Shown: positions 24,567 to 36,412, counted from the first letter of the stretch. The stretch: 64,000 nucleotides of DNA from Pseudomonas sp. RIT-PI-AD (GCF_025642785.1 NZ_JANZKU010000001.1:333950-397949); one strand, 5' to 3'. The notes: generated from the letters alone by a model not told the origin. A program made the numbers and translations.

Positions 24567-25949
24567 TCAGATCACCCGGGAGAAGCGCTGGTTGTTCTGT
24601 TCGGTCAGGTAGTGGTCGAACAGCATGCACACCGAGCGCGCCAGCAGGCGGCCGGCCGGGCGGATGTCGATGCCCTGGGGCGTGAGCTCGATCAAACCGT
24701 CGCTGGCCATGCGCTGCAACTGCGGCCAGAGATCGGAGAAGTAGCTGCGGAACTCGATGCCGAAGGCCCGCTCGATCTCGGCGAACTGCAACTGGAACTG
24801 GCAGATCAGCTGCTGGATCACCGCCCGCCGCAGGCGGTCGTCCTGGTTGCACAGCAGACCGCGGCTGGTGGCGAGCAGGTCGTTGTCCAGGCTGCTCTGG
24901 TAATCCGCCAGGTTGCTGGAGTTCTGGCTGTAGAGATCGCCCACCTGGCTGATCGCGGACACGCCCAGGCCTATCAGGTCGCAATGACCATGGGTGGTGT
25001 AGCCCTGGAAGTTGCGTTGCAGGCTGCCGTCTTCCTGGGCCATGGCCAGTTCGTCGTCGGGCAGGGCGAAGTGATCCATGCCGATGTAGCGGTAGCCGGC
25101 GCGGGTCAGTTGCTCGATGCTGCCCTGGAGCATCTCGAGCTTGTCCGCCGGGCTCGGCAGGTCGGCCGCGTTGATCCGCCGCTGCGGCATGAAGCGCTCG
25201 GGCAGGTGCGCATAGTTGAACACCGAGAGCCGGTCCGGCTGCAACGCGATGATTTCCTCGACGGTGCGGGCGAAGCGTTCCGGCGTCTGCCGGGGCAGCC
25301 CGTAGATCAGGTCGATGTTCACCGAGCGGTATTGCAGGGTACGCGCCGCCTCGACGATGGCGCGGGTCTCCTCGAGGCTCTGCAAGCGGTTGATCGCCCG
25401 CTGCACCGAAGGGTCGAGGTCCTGCACGCCGAGACTGACGCGGTTGAAGCCCAGTTCGCGCAGCAGGCCCATGGTCGACCAGTCGGCCTCGCGCGGGTCG
25501 ATCTCGATGCCGTAGTCGCCGGAGTCGTCGTCGAGCAGGTTGAAATGGCTGCGCAGGTGCGCCATCAGCCGGCGCAGTTCGTCGTGGCTGAGGAACGTCG
25601 GGGTACCGCCGCCGAAGTGCAACTGCTCGACTTTCTGCGCGGGGTCGAGGTGGCAGGCCACCAGTTCGATCTCCCGCTCCAGCCGCTCCAGGTAGGGCAG
25701 GGCGCGGCCGCGATCCTTGGTGATCACCTTGTTGCAGGCGCAGTAGTAGCAGATGTTCGCGCAGAACGGCACGTGCACGTAGATCGACAGCGGCCGCTGG
25801 GCCTTGCGGCTGTCGCGCAAGGCGTGGAGGAGGTCGAAGGAACCGACGCGTTGGTTGAATTGCACCGCGGTCGGGTAGGAGGTGTAGCGCGGACCCGATT
25901 GATCGTAGCGGCGGATCAGATCGGTGTCCCAGCGGATGGCGTCGAGCAT
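24567..25949 (-). CDS. hemN: Oxygen-independent coproporphyrinogen III oxidase
   Basis: 460 residues. This radical-SAM enzyme decarboxylates coproporphyrinogen III to protoporphyrinogen IX without oxygen. The [4Fe-4S] ligands are Cys63, Cys67 and Cys70 (FCANICYYCAC), with a following Cys as in E. coli HemN. Other landmarks are LHFGGGTPTFLS and the YIGMDHFALPDDELA substrate loop. A perfect ANR box lies about 65 bp upstream of the start, so it should be induced at low oxygen. Confidence 0.97.
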   Translation of the reverse strand: MLDAIRWDTDLIRRYDQSGPRYTSYPTAVQFNQRVGSFDLLHALRDSRKAQRPLSIYVHVPFCANICYYCACNKVITKDRGRALPYLERLEREIELVACHLDPAQKVEQLHFGGGTPTFLSHDELRRLMAHLRSHFNLLDDDSGDYGIEIDPREADWSTMGLLRELGFNRVSLGVQDLDPSVQRAINRLQSLEETRAIVEAARTLQYRSVNIDLIYGLPRQTPERFARTVEEIIALQPDRLSVFNYAHLPERFMPQRRINAADLPSPADKLEMLQGSIEQLTRAGYRYIGMDHFALPDDELAMAQEDGSLQRNFQGYTTHGHCDLIGLGVSAISQVGDLYSQNSSNLADYQSSLDNDLLATSRGLLCNQDDRLRRAVIQQLICQFQLQFAEIERAFGIEFRSYFSDLWPQLQRMASDGLIELTPQGIDIRPAGRLLARSVCMLFDHYLTEQNNQRFSRVI

Positions 25950-26012
25950 GCGGGCATTCCCCGGTTTGGCAAGCAGTGACCCGAAGTCTAGGGACGCCTC
26001 GGCGAGGGCAGC

Positions 26013-26026
26013 TTGATTTGAATCAA
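26013..26026 (-). promoter_or_regulatory. ANR/FNR box upstream of hemN
   Basis: TTGAT-TTGA-ATCAA, a perfect match to the FNR/ANR consensus TTGAT-N4-ATCAA, centred about 70 bp upstream of the hemN start codon. The site is palindromic and lies in the only promoter-bearing gap for hemN. Confidence 0.85.
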
Positions 26027-26111
26027 GGGAGCGGGGTATGCGACACCTTGTCAGCTTGAACGGTCGGCGAAACCGCGGCGACAGCGGGTGCGTGCAGGAC
26101 CTCGAGCCGGC

Positions 26112-26795
26112 TCAGTGACCCATCAGCCAGTGCTGGTGCGGGCCCGGCAGGGTCCAGAGGCCGAACACCATGATCAGCAGGCCGCCGGCGACGCGTACGC
26201 CGCGCCGTTGCAGCACGCGCTTCAGGCGCTCGGCGGCGAGGCCGGTGGCCAGCAGCACCGGCCAGGTGCCGAGACCGAAGGCCAGCATCAGCGCCCCGCT
26301 GTCCAAGGCCGAGCCCTGGCTGGCGGCCCACAGCAGGGTGCTGTAGACCAGCCCGCAGGGCAGCCAGCCCCAGAGGGCGCCGAGCAACAGGGCGCGCGGC
26401 ACGCTGGAGACCGGCAGCAGGCGCCGGGCGAGGGGTTGCAGGTGGCGCCAGAGTCCGCGCCCGACCGCCTCGATGCGCGTCAGGCCGCTCCACCAGCCCG
26501 CCAGGTAGAGCCCCATGGCGATCAACAGCAGGGCGGCGATCACCCGCAGCGCCATGGCCGCCGGGCTGCTGGCCAGCGCCCAGCCGGCCAGGCCAACGAG
26601 GACGCCCGCCGCGGTGTAGCTGAGCACCCGCCCGAGGTTGTAGGCGAGCAGCAGGCGCAGGCGGCGCCCGCGCTGCTCGGCGGGGATGGCCAGGGTCAGG
26701 GCACCCATCAGGCCGCCGCACATGCCCAGGCAATGGCCGCCGCCGAGCAGGCCGAGAATCAGCGCGGACACCAGCAGCGGTGCCAGTTCAGGCAC
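26112..26795 (-). CDS. TauE/SafE-like (DsbD-type) membrane protein of the cbb3 assembly cluster
   Basis: 227 residues from GTG 26795, which overlaps the ccoS stop by 8 bp and has AAGGA 8 bp upstream. The protein has six or more hydrophobic segments and the paired Cys signature GGGHCLGMCGGLMGAL near the N-terminus, plus WGWLPCGLVYS in the middle. This is the sulfite-exporter/DsbD-like family often found behind ccoS, where copper or thiol handling for the oxidase has been proposed. The exact function is unknown. Confidence 0.85.
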   Translation of the reverse strand: MPELAPLLVSALILGLLGGGHCLGMCGGLMGALTLAIPAEQRGRRLRLLLAYNLGRVLSYTAAGVLVGLAGWALASSPAAMALRVIAALLLIAMGLYLAGWWSGLTRIEAVGRGLWRHLQPLARRLLPVSSVPRALLLGALWGWLPCGLVYSTLLWAASQGSALDSGALMLAFGLGTWPVLLATGLAAERLKRVLQRRGVRVAGGLLIMVFGLWTLPGPHQHWLMGH

Positions 26796-26997
26796 GGGGT
26801 TCGTCCTTGCCGGCGGCATGGCGCTCGGCTTCCTCGACACCGGCCTTGTGGCTGGGGTCTTCGTCGTCGAACAGGATGCTGTGGGCGGGACCGTCCATGT
26901 CGTCGTACTGACCGTTATCCACGGCCCAGAACAGCAGCCAGATGGCCAGGCCGACGATGATCACGGCAATGGGGATCATGACGTAGAGTGCGGTCAT
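26788..26997 (-). CDS. ccoS: cbb3-type cytochrome oxidase assembly protein CcoS
   Basis: 69 residues: one N-terminal membrane helix (YVMIPIAVIIVGLAIWLLFWAV) followed by the acidic CcoS signature NGQYDDMDGPAHSILFDDE. CcoS is needed for cofactor insertion into cbb3 oxidase. It lies 30 bp behind ccoI and overlaps the TauE-like gene. Confidence 0.95.
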   Translation of the reverse strand: MTALYVMIPIAVIIVGLAIWLLFWAVDNGQYDDMDGPAHSILFDDEDPSHKAGVEEAERHAAGKDEPRA

Positions 26998-27027
26998 CGG
27001 AACTCCGGGAGAGGGCTGCCGGTCGGC

Positions 27028-29436
27028 TCAGGCAGCCGGCGCGCGATTGAGCCGCAGGGCGTTGAGCACCACCAGCAGCGAGCTGAGGGACATGCCCAGG
27101 GCCGCCCAGACCGGCGTGACCCAGCCGCAGGCGGCGAAGGGCAGAACCAGGCCATTGTACAGGCTCGCCCAGGCCAGGTTCTCGATGATCACCCTGCGCG
27201 TGCGGCGCGCCATGTCGAACGCCTGCACCAGGCTGTCCAGCCGGTTGGACAGCAGCACCGCGTCGGCGCTGGTCTTCGCCAGGTCGGTGGCGGAGCCCAT
27301 GGCCACGCTGATGTCCGCGCCGGCCAGCACCGGTACGTCGTTCACCCCATCGCCGAGCATCAGCACCCTTCGACCCTTCGCGTGCAGGTCACGAAGGACC
27401 GCCAGCTTGGCGTCGGGCGCGAGGCCGCCGCGGGCGTCGGCGATGCCCAGGCGCGTGGCGATCTCCGCGACCATCGGCGAGCTGTCGCCGGACAACAACA
27501 GAATTTCCCAGCCCTTGGCCTGGCAGGCTTGGATCAGCCGCGCAGCGTCTTCGCGCAGGCGGTCGTCCAGCACCAGCCAGGCCAGCGGACCCTGGGCATC
27601 GCCGAGCAGCAGCCACTGGCCGTTGCGGCCGGGAATCGCCGGCGCGGGGCTGCCGGCCAGCGCCGCGACGAACGCCGGCTGGCCGATGCGCAGGAGACGC
27701 CCCTCGACCCAGCCCTCCAGGCCAAGGCCGGGCACGCTGTCGACCCGTTCGGCGGCCGCCGGCGCCTTGCCGAATGCGCGGGCGATGGGGTGTTCGGAGC
27801 GGTTTTCCAGGGCTGCCGCCAGGCCCAGGCAGGCGTCCGCATCCCATTCCCGCAGCGGATGGATCGCGCTCAGGGTGAGGCGCCCTTCGGTGAGGGTGCC
27901 GGTCTTGTCGACGATCAGGGTATCGATGCGGTTCAGGCCTTCCAGCACGTGCCCGCGGGTCAGCAGCAGGCCCAGCCGGTGCAGGCTGCCGGTGGCGGCG
28001 GTGAGGGCGGTCGGGGTCGCCAGGGACAGCGCGCAGGGGCAGGTGGCGACCAGCATCGCCAGGACGATCCAGAAGGCCCGCTGCGGGTCGATCTGCCACC
28101 AGGCCAGGCCGACCGCCACGGCGGCCAGCAGGACCACCAGCAGGAACCACTGCGCCACCTGGTCGGCCAGCTCCGCCAGGCGCGGCTTGTCGGCCTGGGC
28201 GCGTTCCAGCAGGCGGACGATGGCCGACAGCCGGGTATCGTCGCCCAGGGCGCGGACCTCCACGGTGAGCGGACCCTCGACGTTCAGCGTGCCGGCGGTG
28301 ACCGCATCGCCGACGCCCCTTGGCAAGGGCAGGTATTCGCCGCTGAGCAGCGATTCGTCGATGCTGGACTGGCCGCTGAGGATCAGCCCGTCCGCCGGCA
28401 GCAAGGCGCCGGGTTGCACCAGCACGCGATCGCCCACCTGAAGTTCGCCGAGCAGGATGCGTTCGCTCTGGCCCCGCGGATCGAGACGTAGGCAGGACGC
28501 CGGCAACAGGTTGACCAGTTGCGCGGTGGCCGCCGCGGTCCGCTCCCGGGCCCGGCGTTCCAGGTAGCGGCCGGCGAGGAGGAACAGTGCGAACATGCCC
28601 ACCGCGTCGAAATACAACTCGCCCACGCCGGTCACCGTCGACCAGATGCCCGCCAGGTAGGCGCCGCCGATGGCCAGGGACACCGAGACGTCCATGGTCA
28701 GGTGGCGGGTGCGCAGGTCGCGCAGGGCGCCGCGGAAGAACTGTCCGCAGCAGTAGAAGACGATGGGCGTGGTGAGGAACAGGCTGATCCAGCGCAGGAT
28801 GGTGTCGAGCTCGGCGGACAGGTCCAGGTTGAATTCCGGCCAGGTGGCCATCGCCGCCATCATGACTTGCATCCACAACAGGCCGGCCACGCCCAGTTGC
28901 CGCAGCGCGCGGCGGTTTTCCCGGTGCAGGCGTTCGGCGGCTTCATCGGCCTTGTAGGGGTGCGCGGCATAGCCGATCCGCCGCAGCTCGGCAAGCAAGC
29001 GGCTGAGGGGCAGGGTACTGTCCGCCCAACGCACGTTCAGCCGGTGGTTGGAGAGATTCAGCGAAGCTTCGGCGACGCCTTCCAGGCGGCGCAGGTGCTT
29101 TTCGATCAGCCAGCCGCACGCCGCGCAACTGATGCCCTCGATCAGCAGGCAGGCCTGCGCCAGGTCTCCTTGGTGCTCGACGAAGGGCCGCTGTACGTCC
29201 TCCCGGTCGAGCAGGGCGATTTCCTCGGGCAGCGCCTGGGGCAGGGCATCGGGATTGGTCGAGGTCTCGCTGCGATGCTGGTAGTAGCTTTCCAGCCCGC
29301 CGGCCACGATGGCTTCCGCCACGGCCTGGCAGCCGGGGCAGCAGAGCGGCCTTTTCTCGCCGAGGATCAGCGCCTCGAAGCGTTGGCCGACGGGAACCGG
29401 CAGGCCGCAGTGGTAACAGGGCGTGGGCGTCGACAT
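27028..29436 (-). CDS. ccoI: Copper-transporting P-type ATPase of cbb3 oxidase assembly (CcoI/FixI)
   Basis: 802 residues from ATG 29436. The N-terminus has an extra Cys-rich zinc/metal ribbon (CYHCGL...LCCPGCQ), then a heavy-metal-associated domain with SCAACGW. Membrane helix 6 carries the metal-site motif CPC (VATCPCALSLATPTA); the phosphorylation site is DKTGT (IVDKTGTLTEG), the actuator loop is SLLSGEYLPL, and the hinge is MLGDGVNDVPVLAGADISVA. CcoI-type pumps send copper to the periplasm for the CuB centre of cbb3 oxidase rather than for resistance. The operon order ccoG-ccoH-ccoI-ccoS supports this role. A longer frame to 29469 exists. Confidence 0.95.
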   Translation of the reverse strand: MSTPTPCYHCGLPVPVGQRFEALILGEKRPLCCPGCQAVAEAIVAGGLESYYQHRSETSTNPDALPQALPEEIALLDREDVQRPFVEHQGDLAQACLLIEGISCAACGWLIEKHLRRLEGVAEASLNLSNHRLNVRWADSTLPLSRLLAELRRIGYAAHPYKADEAAERLHRENRRALRQLGVAGLLWMQVMMAAMATWPEFNLDLSAELDTILRWISLFLTTPIVFYCCGQFFRGALRDLRTRHLTMDVSVSLAIGGAYLAGIWSTVTGVGELYFDAVGMFALFLLAGRYLERRARERTAAATAQLVNLLPASCLRLDPRGQSERILLGELQVGDRVLVQPGALLPADGLILSGQSSIDESLLSGEYLPLPRGVGDAVTAGTLNVEGPLTVEVRALGDDTRLSAIVRLLERAQADKPRLAELADQVAQWFLLVVLLAAVAVGLAWWQIDPQRAFWIVLAMLVATCPCALSLATPTALTAATGSLHRLGLLLTRGHVLEGLNRIDTLIVDKTGTLTEGRLTLSAIHPLREWDADACLGLAAALENRSEHPIARAFGKAPAAAERVDSVPGLGLEGWVEGRLLRIGQPAFVAALAGSPAPAIPGRNGQWLLLGDAQGPLAWLVLDDRLREDAARLIQACQAKGWEILLLSGDSSPMVAEIATRLGIADARGGLAPDAKLAVLRDLHAKGRRVLMLGDGVNDVPVLAGADISVAMGSATDLAKTSADAVLLSNRLDSLVQAFDMARRTRRVIIENLAWASLYNGLVLPFAACGWVTPVWAALGMSLSSLLVVLNALRLNRAPAA

Positions 29437-29562
29437 GGCGGAACCGGGTGGAGTGGAGAGGGAACCCATGGGGCGATCATGCCCGATACGACCGCGAGGA
29501 TGGATTTCGCGGCCCTGGCGCTTGCGGGCGACCGAGAGAGTCGCCCGCCGCCATGCCCGGGA

Positions 29563-30081
29563 TCAGTGGCCGACCGGGCCTTCGTCGCCGAGCAGGAGCG
29601 GCTTGCCGGTCTCGATGGTTTCTTCCTCGAACAGCCGCCATTCCTGGCTGCCCTCGTTTCCGAGCAATTCGACGAAGCGCCGGCCCTGCACGGCATCCTG
29701 CATCATGCCGCGGTACAGGCCGTTCTCGACGGGTTGCATCACGATCCGGCGATCGCGTTCCGGCTGGGTCGGCGAGATCAGGTTGAGCGTCAGTTGCGCC
29801 GGATGGCTGTTGCCTTCCAGGGTGAGTTCGGCGACGCCGCTGTCCTCGTCGAGGGTGATGCGGCCGTGGAGCTTCAGGCGCTCGGCGAACTTCTCCCGCT
29901 CCAGCGACTGGTTGATGCCCTTGCCGGCGTCGTAGTAGTCGGTCACCACCAGGCTGTCGCTCTGGCGGATGGAAATGACCAGCAACGACAGCCCGATCAC
30001 CACCGAGCAAGCCAGCAAACCGATGATGAACCAGGGCCAGAACTGCTTGTACCAGGGCTTGAATTGCACGTCAGCTTGCAT
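29563..30081 (-). CDS. ccoH: FixH/CcoH-family cbb3 oxidase assembly protein
   Basis: 172 residues with one membrane helix near the N-terminus ([21 protein letters not shown]) and a periplasmic domain that carries [20 protein letters not shown], the FixH hallmark. CcoH stays with assembled cbb3 oxidase and is needed for its stability. It lies 15 bp behind ccoG and 126 bp ahead of ccoI. Confidence 0.93.
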   Translation of the reverse strand: MQADVQFKPWYKQFWPWFIIGLLACSVVIGLSLLVISIRQSDSLVVTDYYDAGKGINQSLEREKFAERLKLHGRITLDEDSGVAELTLEGNSHPAQLTLNLISPTQPERDRRIVMQPVENGLYRGMMQDAVQGRRFVELLGNEGSQEWRLFEEETIETGKPLLLGDEGPVGH

Positions 30082-30096
30082 GGATAACCTTGTCTG

Positions 30097-31512
30097 TCAG
30101 CGAACGCTGGGGCCGATGAAACGGCTCTCGGCATCGGTGTGGATGGACTCGTCGTCCGGGGAGCGTATCTGGAACCTCACCTGGTTGGTGCTCGACGGCA
30201 TCTTCTCGGGATCGACGGACAGCTCCACCGGTATCGACAGCACTTCGCCGGCGCTGGCATGGACTTCCTGCTTCCCTTCGTAGACCAGGCCTTCCAGCCC
30301 GTCCGCCTGGATCACGAAGGTGAGGTCGCGCTGGGCCTTGTTCATGATCTTCAGGGTGTAGACGTTCTCGATCCTGCCCTGCTCGTTCTCCCGGTAGAGC
30401 ACCCGGTCCTTGAGCACGTCCAGCTCCACCAGCGAGCGGGTGGCGATGGCATAGGCCAGTACGCTCATCATCGCCACCAGGGCCATGGCGTAGCCGATCA
30501 GCCGCGGGCGTACGAGCTGAGTCTGCTGCCCGGAGAGGTTGTGTTCGGTGGTGTAGCTGATCAGCCCGCGCGGGTAGTTCATCTTGTCCATGATGGTGTC
30601 GCAGGCATCGATGCAGGCGGCGCAGCCGATGCACTCGATCTGCAGGCCGTCACGGATGTCGATGCCGGTGGGGCAGACCTGGACGCACATGGTGCAGTCG
30701 ATGCAGTCGCCGAGGCCCTGGGCCTTGTAGTCGATGCCTTTCTTGCGCGGTCCCCGTTTTTCGCCACGCCGTGGGTCGTAGGACACGATGAGGGTGTCCT
30801 TGTCGAACATCACGCTCTGGAAACGCGCGTAGGGGCACATGTAGATGCACACCTGCTCGCGCAGCCAGCCGGCGTTGCCGTAGGTCGCCAGGGTGAAGAA
30901 ACCGATCCAGAAAACCGCCCACTCATCGGCCTGGAAGGTCAGCAACTGCGGGATCAGGTCGCGGATCGGATAGAAGTAGCCGACGAAGGTCAGGCCGGTG
31001 GCCAGGCCGATCAGCAGCCAGAGGCCATGCTTGGCGGTCTTGCGCATCAGCTTGGCGCCGCTCATGGGCGTCTTGTCGAGTTTCATGCGCTGGTTGCGGT
31101 CGCCTTCGGTGACCTTCTCGCACCACATGAAGACCCAGGTCCAGACGCTCTGCGGGCAGGTGTAACCACACCAGACGCGCCCGGCGAACACCGTGATGAA
31201 GAACAGGCCGAAGGCCGCGATGATCAGCAGGGCGGAGAGCAGGACGAAGTCTTGTGGCCAGAAGGTGGCGCCGAAAATGTAGAACTTGCGCTCCGGCAGA
31301 TCCCACCAGACGGCTTGGTGGCCGCCCCAGTTGATCCACACCGTGCCGAAGTAGAGCAGGAACAGGAACGCCCCGCCCGCCATGCGCAGGTTGCGGAAAA
31401 GACCGGTGAAGGCGCGGGTATAGATTTTTTCCCGGCTGGCGTAGAGATCGACGGTTTCGGCAGGTTTGGGGCGAGGAGGGGTGACGTCTTGTACGGGGAT
31501 TTGTTCGCTCAT
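30097..31512 (-). CDS. ccoG: CcoG/RdxA/FixG-family ferredoxin-like membrane protein
   Basis: 471 residues from ATG 31512. Several N-terminal membrane helices are followed by two 4Fe-4S ferredoxin motifs (CIDCTMCVQVCPTG and CIGCAACIDACD), a further helix, and a C-terminal periplasmic Ig-like domain. The motif CGYTCPQSVWTWVFMW in the membrane region is conserved in CcoG. CcoG proteins reduce Cu(II) to Cu(I) for cbb3 oxidase biogenesis. The longer frame to 31710 is not supported because CcoG proteins start near MSEQIPV. Confidence 0.95.
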   Translation of the reverse strand: MSEQIPVQDVTPPRPKPAETVDLYASREKIYTRAFTGLFRNLRMAGGAFLFLLYFGTVWINWGGHQAVWWDLPERKFYIFGATFWPQDFVLLSALLIIAAFGLFFITVFAGRVWCGYTCPQSVWTWVFMWCEKVTEGDRNQRMKLDKTPMSGAKLMRKTAKHGLWLLIGLATGLTFVGYFYPIRDLIPQLLTFQADEWAVFWIGFFTLATYGNAGWLREQVCIYMCPYARFQSVMFDKDTLIVSYDPRRGEKRGPRKKGIDYKAQGLGDCIDCTMCVQVCPTGIDIRDGLQIECIGCAACIDACDTIMDKMNYPRGLISYTTEHNLSGQQTQLVRPRLIGYAMALVAMMSVLAYAIATRSLVELDVLKDRVLYRENEQGRIENVYTLKIMNKAQRDLTFVIQADGLEGLVYEGKQEVHASAGEVLSIPVELSVDPEKMPSSTNQVRFQIRSPDDESIHTDAESRFIGPSVR

Positions 31513-31605
31513 TCGATGCGTACCACGGCGGATGATTTGTGCTCCGGCCGATGCGTGCCGACCGGAGTCATTTACCTGCTGTATATGGTACGCCTGCACC
31601 CCCCG

Positions 31606-31636
31606 ATTCAAGTGCGACAGGACGTCGCGCTTGAAT
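31606..31636 (-). promoter_or_regulatory. Long dyad between ccoP1 and ccoG
   Basis: ATTCAAGTGCGAC (31606-31618) and GTCGCGCTTGAAT (31624-31636) are inverted repeats of 13 bp with one mismatch and a 5-nt spacer. The site lies 10 bp past the ccoP1 stop and about 95 bp ahead of the ccoG start. No T tract follows, so it may be a protein-binding site or an mRNA stem rather than a terminator. Confidence 0.5.
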
Positions 31637-31645
31637 GGGAAGGAT

Positions 31646-32614
31646 TCACTTTTGTTCCGCTTTGTGCGACAGGCTGTACACGTAGGCCGCCAGCAGGTGG
31701 ACCTTGTCATTGCCCAGCAGATGTTCCTGGGTGGGCATCTGACCGTTACGACCGTAACGGATGGTCTGTTGCAGTTGCGCGAAGCTGGTGCCGTAGATGA
31801 ACGCCGGGGCGTCGGTCAGGTTCGGCGCGCCCATGGCAGGCATGCCGTGGCCTTGCGGCCCGTGGCAGGCCACGCAGTTGGCGGCGAAGATCTTCTGGCC
31901 CGCGTCCACGTCGGCCTTGGCGTTCTCCGGCAGCTTGCGACCGGCCAACTGGGTCAGCACGTACGCCGCGACGTTGTGCACGCCTTCTTCACCGAGGATT
32001 TCGCCCCAGGCCGGCATGGCCGCCTGACGACCGCCCATGATGGTGGTCTTGATGGTGGCCGGCTCGCCACCCCAACGCCATTCGTTGTCGGTGAGGTTGG
32101 GGAAACCATAGGCGCCCTTGGCATCGGAACCGTGGCAGACCGCGCAGTTGGAAGCGAACAAACGTCCGCCCATCTTCAGCGCCTGCTCGTCCTGGGCCAC
32201 CGCCTCGATGGGCATCGCTGCGAACTTGGCGAAGATCGGGCCGTATTGCTTATCGGCCTTGAACATCTCCTTTTCCCACTGGTGGACGCCTGTCCAGCCC
32301 GGCTGGTTGTCGGAGAACGCGGTCTTGCTGTCCGCATCGACGACGTCGTAGCCAGGGAAGATGCCTTTCCAGTTGCCCATGCCCGGGTAGAGCACCAAGT
32401 AGCCGACGGCGAATACCAGGGTGGCGACGAACAGCATGAACCACCATTTCGGCAGTGGGTTGTCGTATTCCTCGATCCCGTCGAAAGAGTGGCCGACGGT
32501 CTCGTCGGTGGGGTTTTCGCGCTGGCCGCGGCGAGTCGCGAAGATCAGCCAGGTCAGCCCGATCAGGGTGCCGCTGGTGAGTATGGTTACGTACCAACTC
32601 CAGAACGTGGTCAT
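31646..32614 (-). CDS. ccoP: cbb3 cytochrome oxidase subunit III (dihaem cytochrome c), first operon
   Basis: 322 residues. CcoP passes electrons from cytochrome c to CcoO and CcoN. N-terminal membrane helices ([21 protein letters not shown] and [21 protein letters not shown]) are joined by the conserved [14 protein letters not shown] linker. Two haem c motifs follow, CAVCH and CVACH, with distal methionines in AMPAWG and [14 protein letters not shown]. It is 9 residues longer than the second copy, mainly by an insertion near residue 90-105. Confidence 0.97.
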   Translation of the reverse strand: MTTFWSWYVTILTSGTLIGLTWLIFATRRGQRENPTDETVGHSFDGIEEYDNPLPKWWFMLFVATLVFAVGYLVLYPGMGNWKGIFPGYDVVDADSKTAFSDNQPGWTGVHQWEKEMFKADKQYGPIFAKFAAMPIEAVAQDEQALKMGGRLFASNCAVCHGSDAKGAYGFPNLTDNEWRWGGEPATIKTTIMGGRQAAMPAWGEILGEEGVHNVAAYVLTQLAGRKLPENAKADVDAGQKIFAANCVACHGPQGHGMPAMGAPNLTDAPAFIYGTSFAQLQQTIRYGRNGQMPTQEHLLGNDKVHLLAAYVYSLSHKAEQK

Positions 32615-32799
32615 TCGTGCTTACTCCTAGACGCTTGCTCGTCACGCGCGTGGGTCTGGGTCTCGTCGTCGGCGAAGGGCAGGTTGGCGGCTTCGTCGAA
32701 GCTCGATTTGCGCTTGCCGTTGTAAGCCCAGAACACGACGCCGATGAAGGCGACGAACACCAGTACGGTTCCTAGGCCGCGAAGAGTCCCGATATCCAT
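32611..32799 (-). CDS. ccoQ: cbb3 oxidase small subunit CcoQ, first operon
   Basis: 62 residues: a single membrane helix ([22 protein letters not shown]) and a short acidic cytoplasmic tail with FADDETQ. CcoQ stabilises the oxidase. It overlaps the ccoP start by 4 bp and lies 6 bp behind ccoO. Confidence 0.93.
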   Translation of the reverse strand: MDIGTLRGLGTVLVFVAFIGVVFWAYNGKRKSSFDEAANLPFADDETQTHARDEQASRSKHE

Positions 32800-32805
32800 C
32801 GTGCG

Positions 32806-33414
32806 TTACCGTTTGTTCTTGATTGAGGTGCCGAGGCCTTGCAGGAATGCGACCAGCGCATCCATCTCGGTCTTGCCCTTGACGGCAGCCTTGGCGCCGG
32901 CGATGTCATCGTCGGTATAAGGCACGCCCACGGTACGCAGCGCTTCCAGTTTGGCGGCGGTGTGCTGGCCGTCGAGACGGTTTTCCACCAACCAGGGGTA
33001 AGCGGGCATCTTCGACTCGGGCACCACGTTGCGCGGGTTGTACAGGTGCGCGCGGTGCCAGTCGTCCGAGTAGCGGCCGCCGACGCGGGCCAGGTCCGGG
33101 CCGGTACGCTTGGAGCCCCAGAGGAAGGGGTGGTCCCAGACGCTTTCGCCGGCGACGGAGTAGTGGCCATAGCGCTCGGTCTCGGCGCGGAACGGGCGGA
33201 TCATCTGCGAGTGGCAGCCGACGCAGCCCTCGCGGATATAGATGTCGCGACCTTCCACTTCCAGCGCGCTGCGCGGTTTCATGCCTTCGACGGGCGTGTT
33301 GGTCACGCCCTGGAAGAACAACGGCACGATCTGCACCAGGCCGCCGATGCTCACAGCGAGGATCATCAGCAGGGCCATCAGACCGATATTCTTTTCAACG
33401 AGTTCGTGTTGCAT
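32806..33414 (-). CDS. ccoO: cbb3 cytochrome oxidase subunit II (monohaem cytochrome c), first operon
   Basis: 202 residues. One N-terminal membrane anchor ([22 protein letters not shown]) and a periplasmic domain with one haem c motif CVGCH. The axial methionine is likely in [10 protein letters not shown]. The central part is nucleotide-identical to the second-operon copy over 236 bp. Confidence 0.97.
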   Translation of the reverse strand: MQHELVEKNIGLMALLMILAVSIGGLVQIVPLFFQGVTNTPVEGMKPRSALEVEGRDIYIREGCVGCHSQMIRPFRAETERYGHYSVAGESVWDHPFLWGSKRTGPDLARVGGRYSDDWHRAHLYNPRNVVPESKMPAYPWLVENRLDGQHTAAKLEALRTVGVPYTDDDIAGAKAAVKGKTEMDALVAFLQGLGTSIKNKR

Positions 33415-33427
33415 GACGGTCGATTCC

Positions 33428-35270
<1,843 letters not shown>

Positions 35271-36212
35271 TCAGTCCTGTCCGGGCGCCGCGGTGTTGCT
35301 TTTATTGGACAGGCTGTACACGTAGGCGGCGAGGATATGCACCTTGTCGTTACCCAGGTACTGCTCCTGGGCGGGCATCTGTCCGTTGCGACCGTAGCGA
35401 ATGGTTTGTTGCATCTGCGCCAGGCTCGACCCGTAGATCCAGGCGGACGGTTGGGTCAGGTCGGGCGCGCCCATCATCGGCATGCCTTTGCCTTCCGGGC
35501 CGTGGCAGGCCTGGCAGGTGCTGGCGTAGGTGGCCTGGCCCGCGGCGACGTCTGCCTGGGTGCCTTCGGGTAGTTTCAGCTTGGCCAGGTCCTGACGCAC
35601 ATAGGCCGCGACGTTGCGTACGCCTTCATCGCCGAGGATGTCGCCCCAGGCCGGCATGGCCGCCTGGCGACCGCCGAGGATGGTGGCCTTGATGGTGGCC
35701 GGCTCGCCACCCCAGCGCCAGACGTGGTCGGTCAGGTTGGGAAAGCCCACCGCGCCCTTGGCATCGGAACCGTGGCAGATAGCGCAGTAGGTGGCGAACA
35801 GACGTCCGCCCATCTTCAGCGCGTCGGCGTCCTGGGCCACGGCCTCCACCGGCATTGCCGAGTACTTGGCGAAGATCGGGCCGTATTGCGCATCGGCCTT
35901 GTCGATCTCGTGCTGCCACTGCTTGACCTGGGTCCAGCCCCCCTCGTAACCGGGGAAGACGCCTTTCCAGTTGCCCAGGCCCGGGTAGAGCACCAGGTAA
36001 CCGATGGCGAACACGATGGTGCCGACGAACAGCAGGAACCACCATTTCGGCAACGGGTTGTCGTACTCCTCGATGCCGTCGAAGGCATGGCCCATGGTTT
36101 TTTCGGTGACGCCCTTGGATTCGCCCTTGCGGGTGGCGAATACCAGCCAGAGCAGAGCGGCCAGGGTGCCGAGCGTGAGCAGGGTGATGTACCAGCTCCA
36201 GAACGCGGTCAT
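35271..36212 (-). CDS. ccoP: cbb3 cytochrome oxidase subunit III (dihaem cytochrome c), second operon
   Basis: 313 residues, same layout as the first copy: two membrane helices, the [18 protein letters not shown] linker, then haem c motifs CAICH and CQACH. The C-terminus differs (NTAAPGQD against KAEQK), as does the stretch after the linker. In P. aeruginosa the second cbb3 oxidase is the ANR-induced low-oxygen enzyme. Confidence 0.97.
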   Translation of the reverse strand: MTAFWSWYITLLTLGTLAALLWLVFATRKGESKGVTEKTMGHAFDGIEEYDNPLPKWWFLLFVGTIVFAIGYLVLYPGLGNWKGVFPGYEGGWTQVKQWQHEIDKADAQYGPIFAKYSAMPVEAVAQDADALKMGGRLFATYCAICHGSDAKGAVGFPNLTDHVWRWGGEPATIKATILGGRQAAMPAWGDILGDEGVRNVAAYVRQDLAKLKLPEGTQADVAAGQATYASTCQACHGPEGKGMPMMGAPDLTQPSAWIYGSSLAQMQQTIRYGRNGQMPAQEQYLGNDKVHILAAYVYSLSNKSNTAAPGQD

Positions 36213-36409
36213 TGTTCATTACTCCTGAAAGCATGCCGGGAATGCGCGGAGGCGAGGGTGTCGTCGTCGGCGAAGGGCAGGTTGGCTGCCTCGTCGAAAC
36301 GCGTCTTGCGCTTGCCGCTGTAAGCCCAGAACACGACGCTGACGAAGGCGACCAGAACCATCACGGTTCCCAATCCACGCAGCGTGCCTACATCCATCAA
36401 GGTGCCCAT
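36209..36409 (-). CDS. ccoQ: cbb3 oxidase small subunit CcoQ, second operon
   Basis: 66 residues from ATG 36409, supported by AGAGG 6 bp upstream; an in-frame ATG at 36397 aligns with the start of the first copy. One membrane helix ([22 protein letters not shown]) with an acidic tail. It overlaps ccoP by 4 bp and follows ccoO by 3 bp. Confidence 0.92.
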   Translation of the reverse strand: MGTLMDVGTLRGLGTVMVLVAFVSVVFWAYSGKRKTRFDEAANLPFADDDTLASAHSRHAFRSNEQ

Positions 36410-36412
36410 GGC

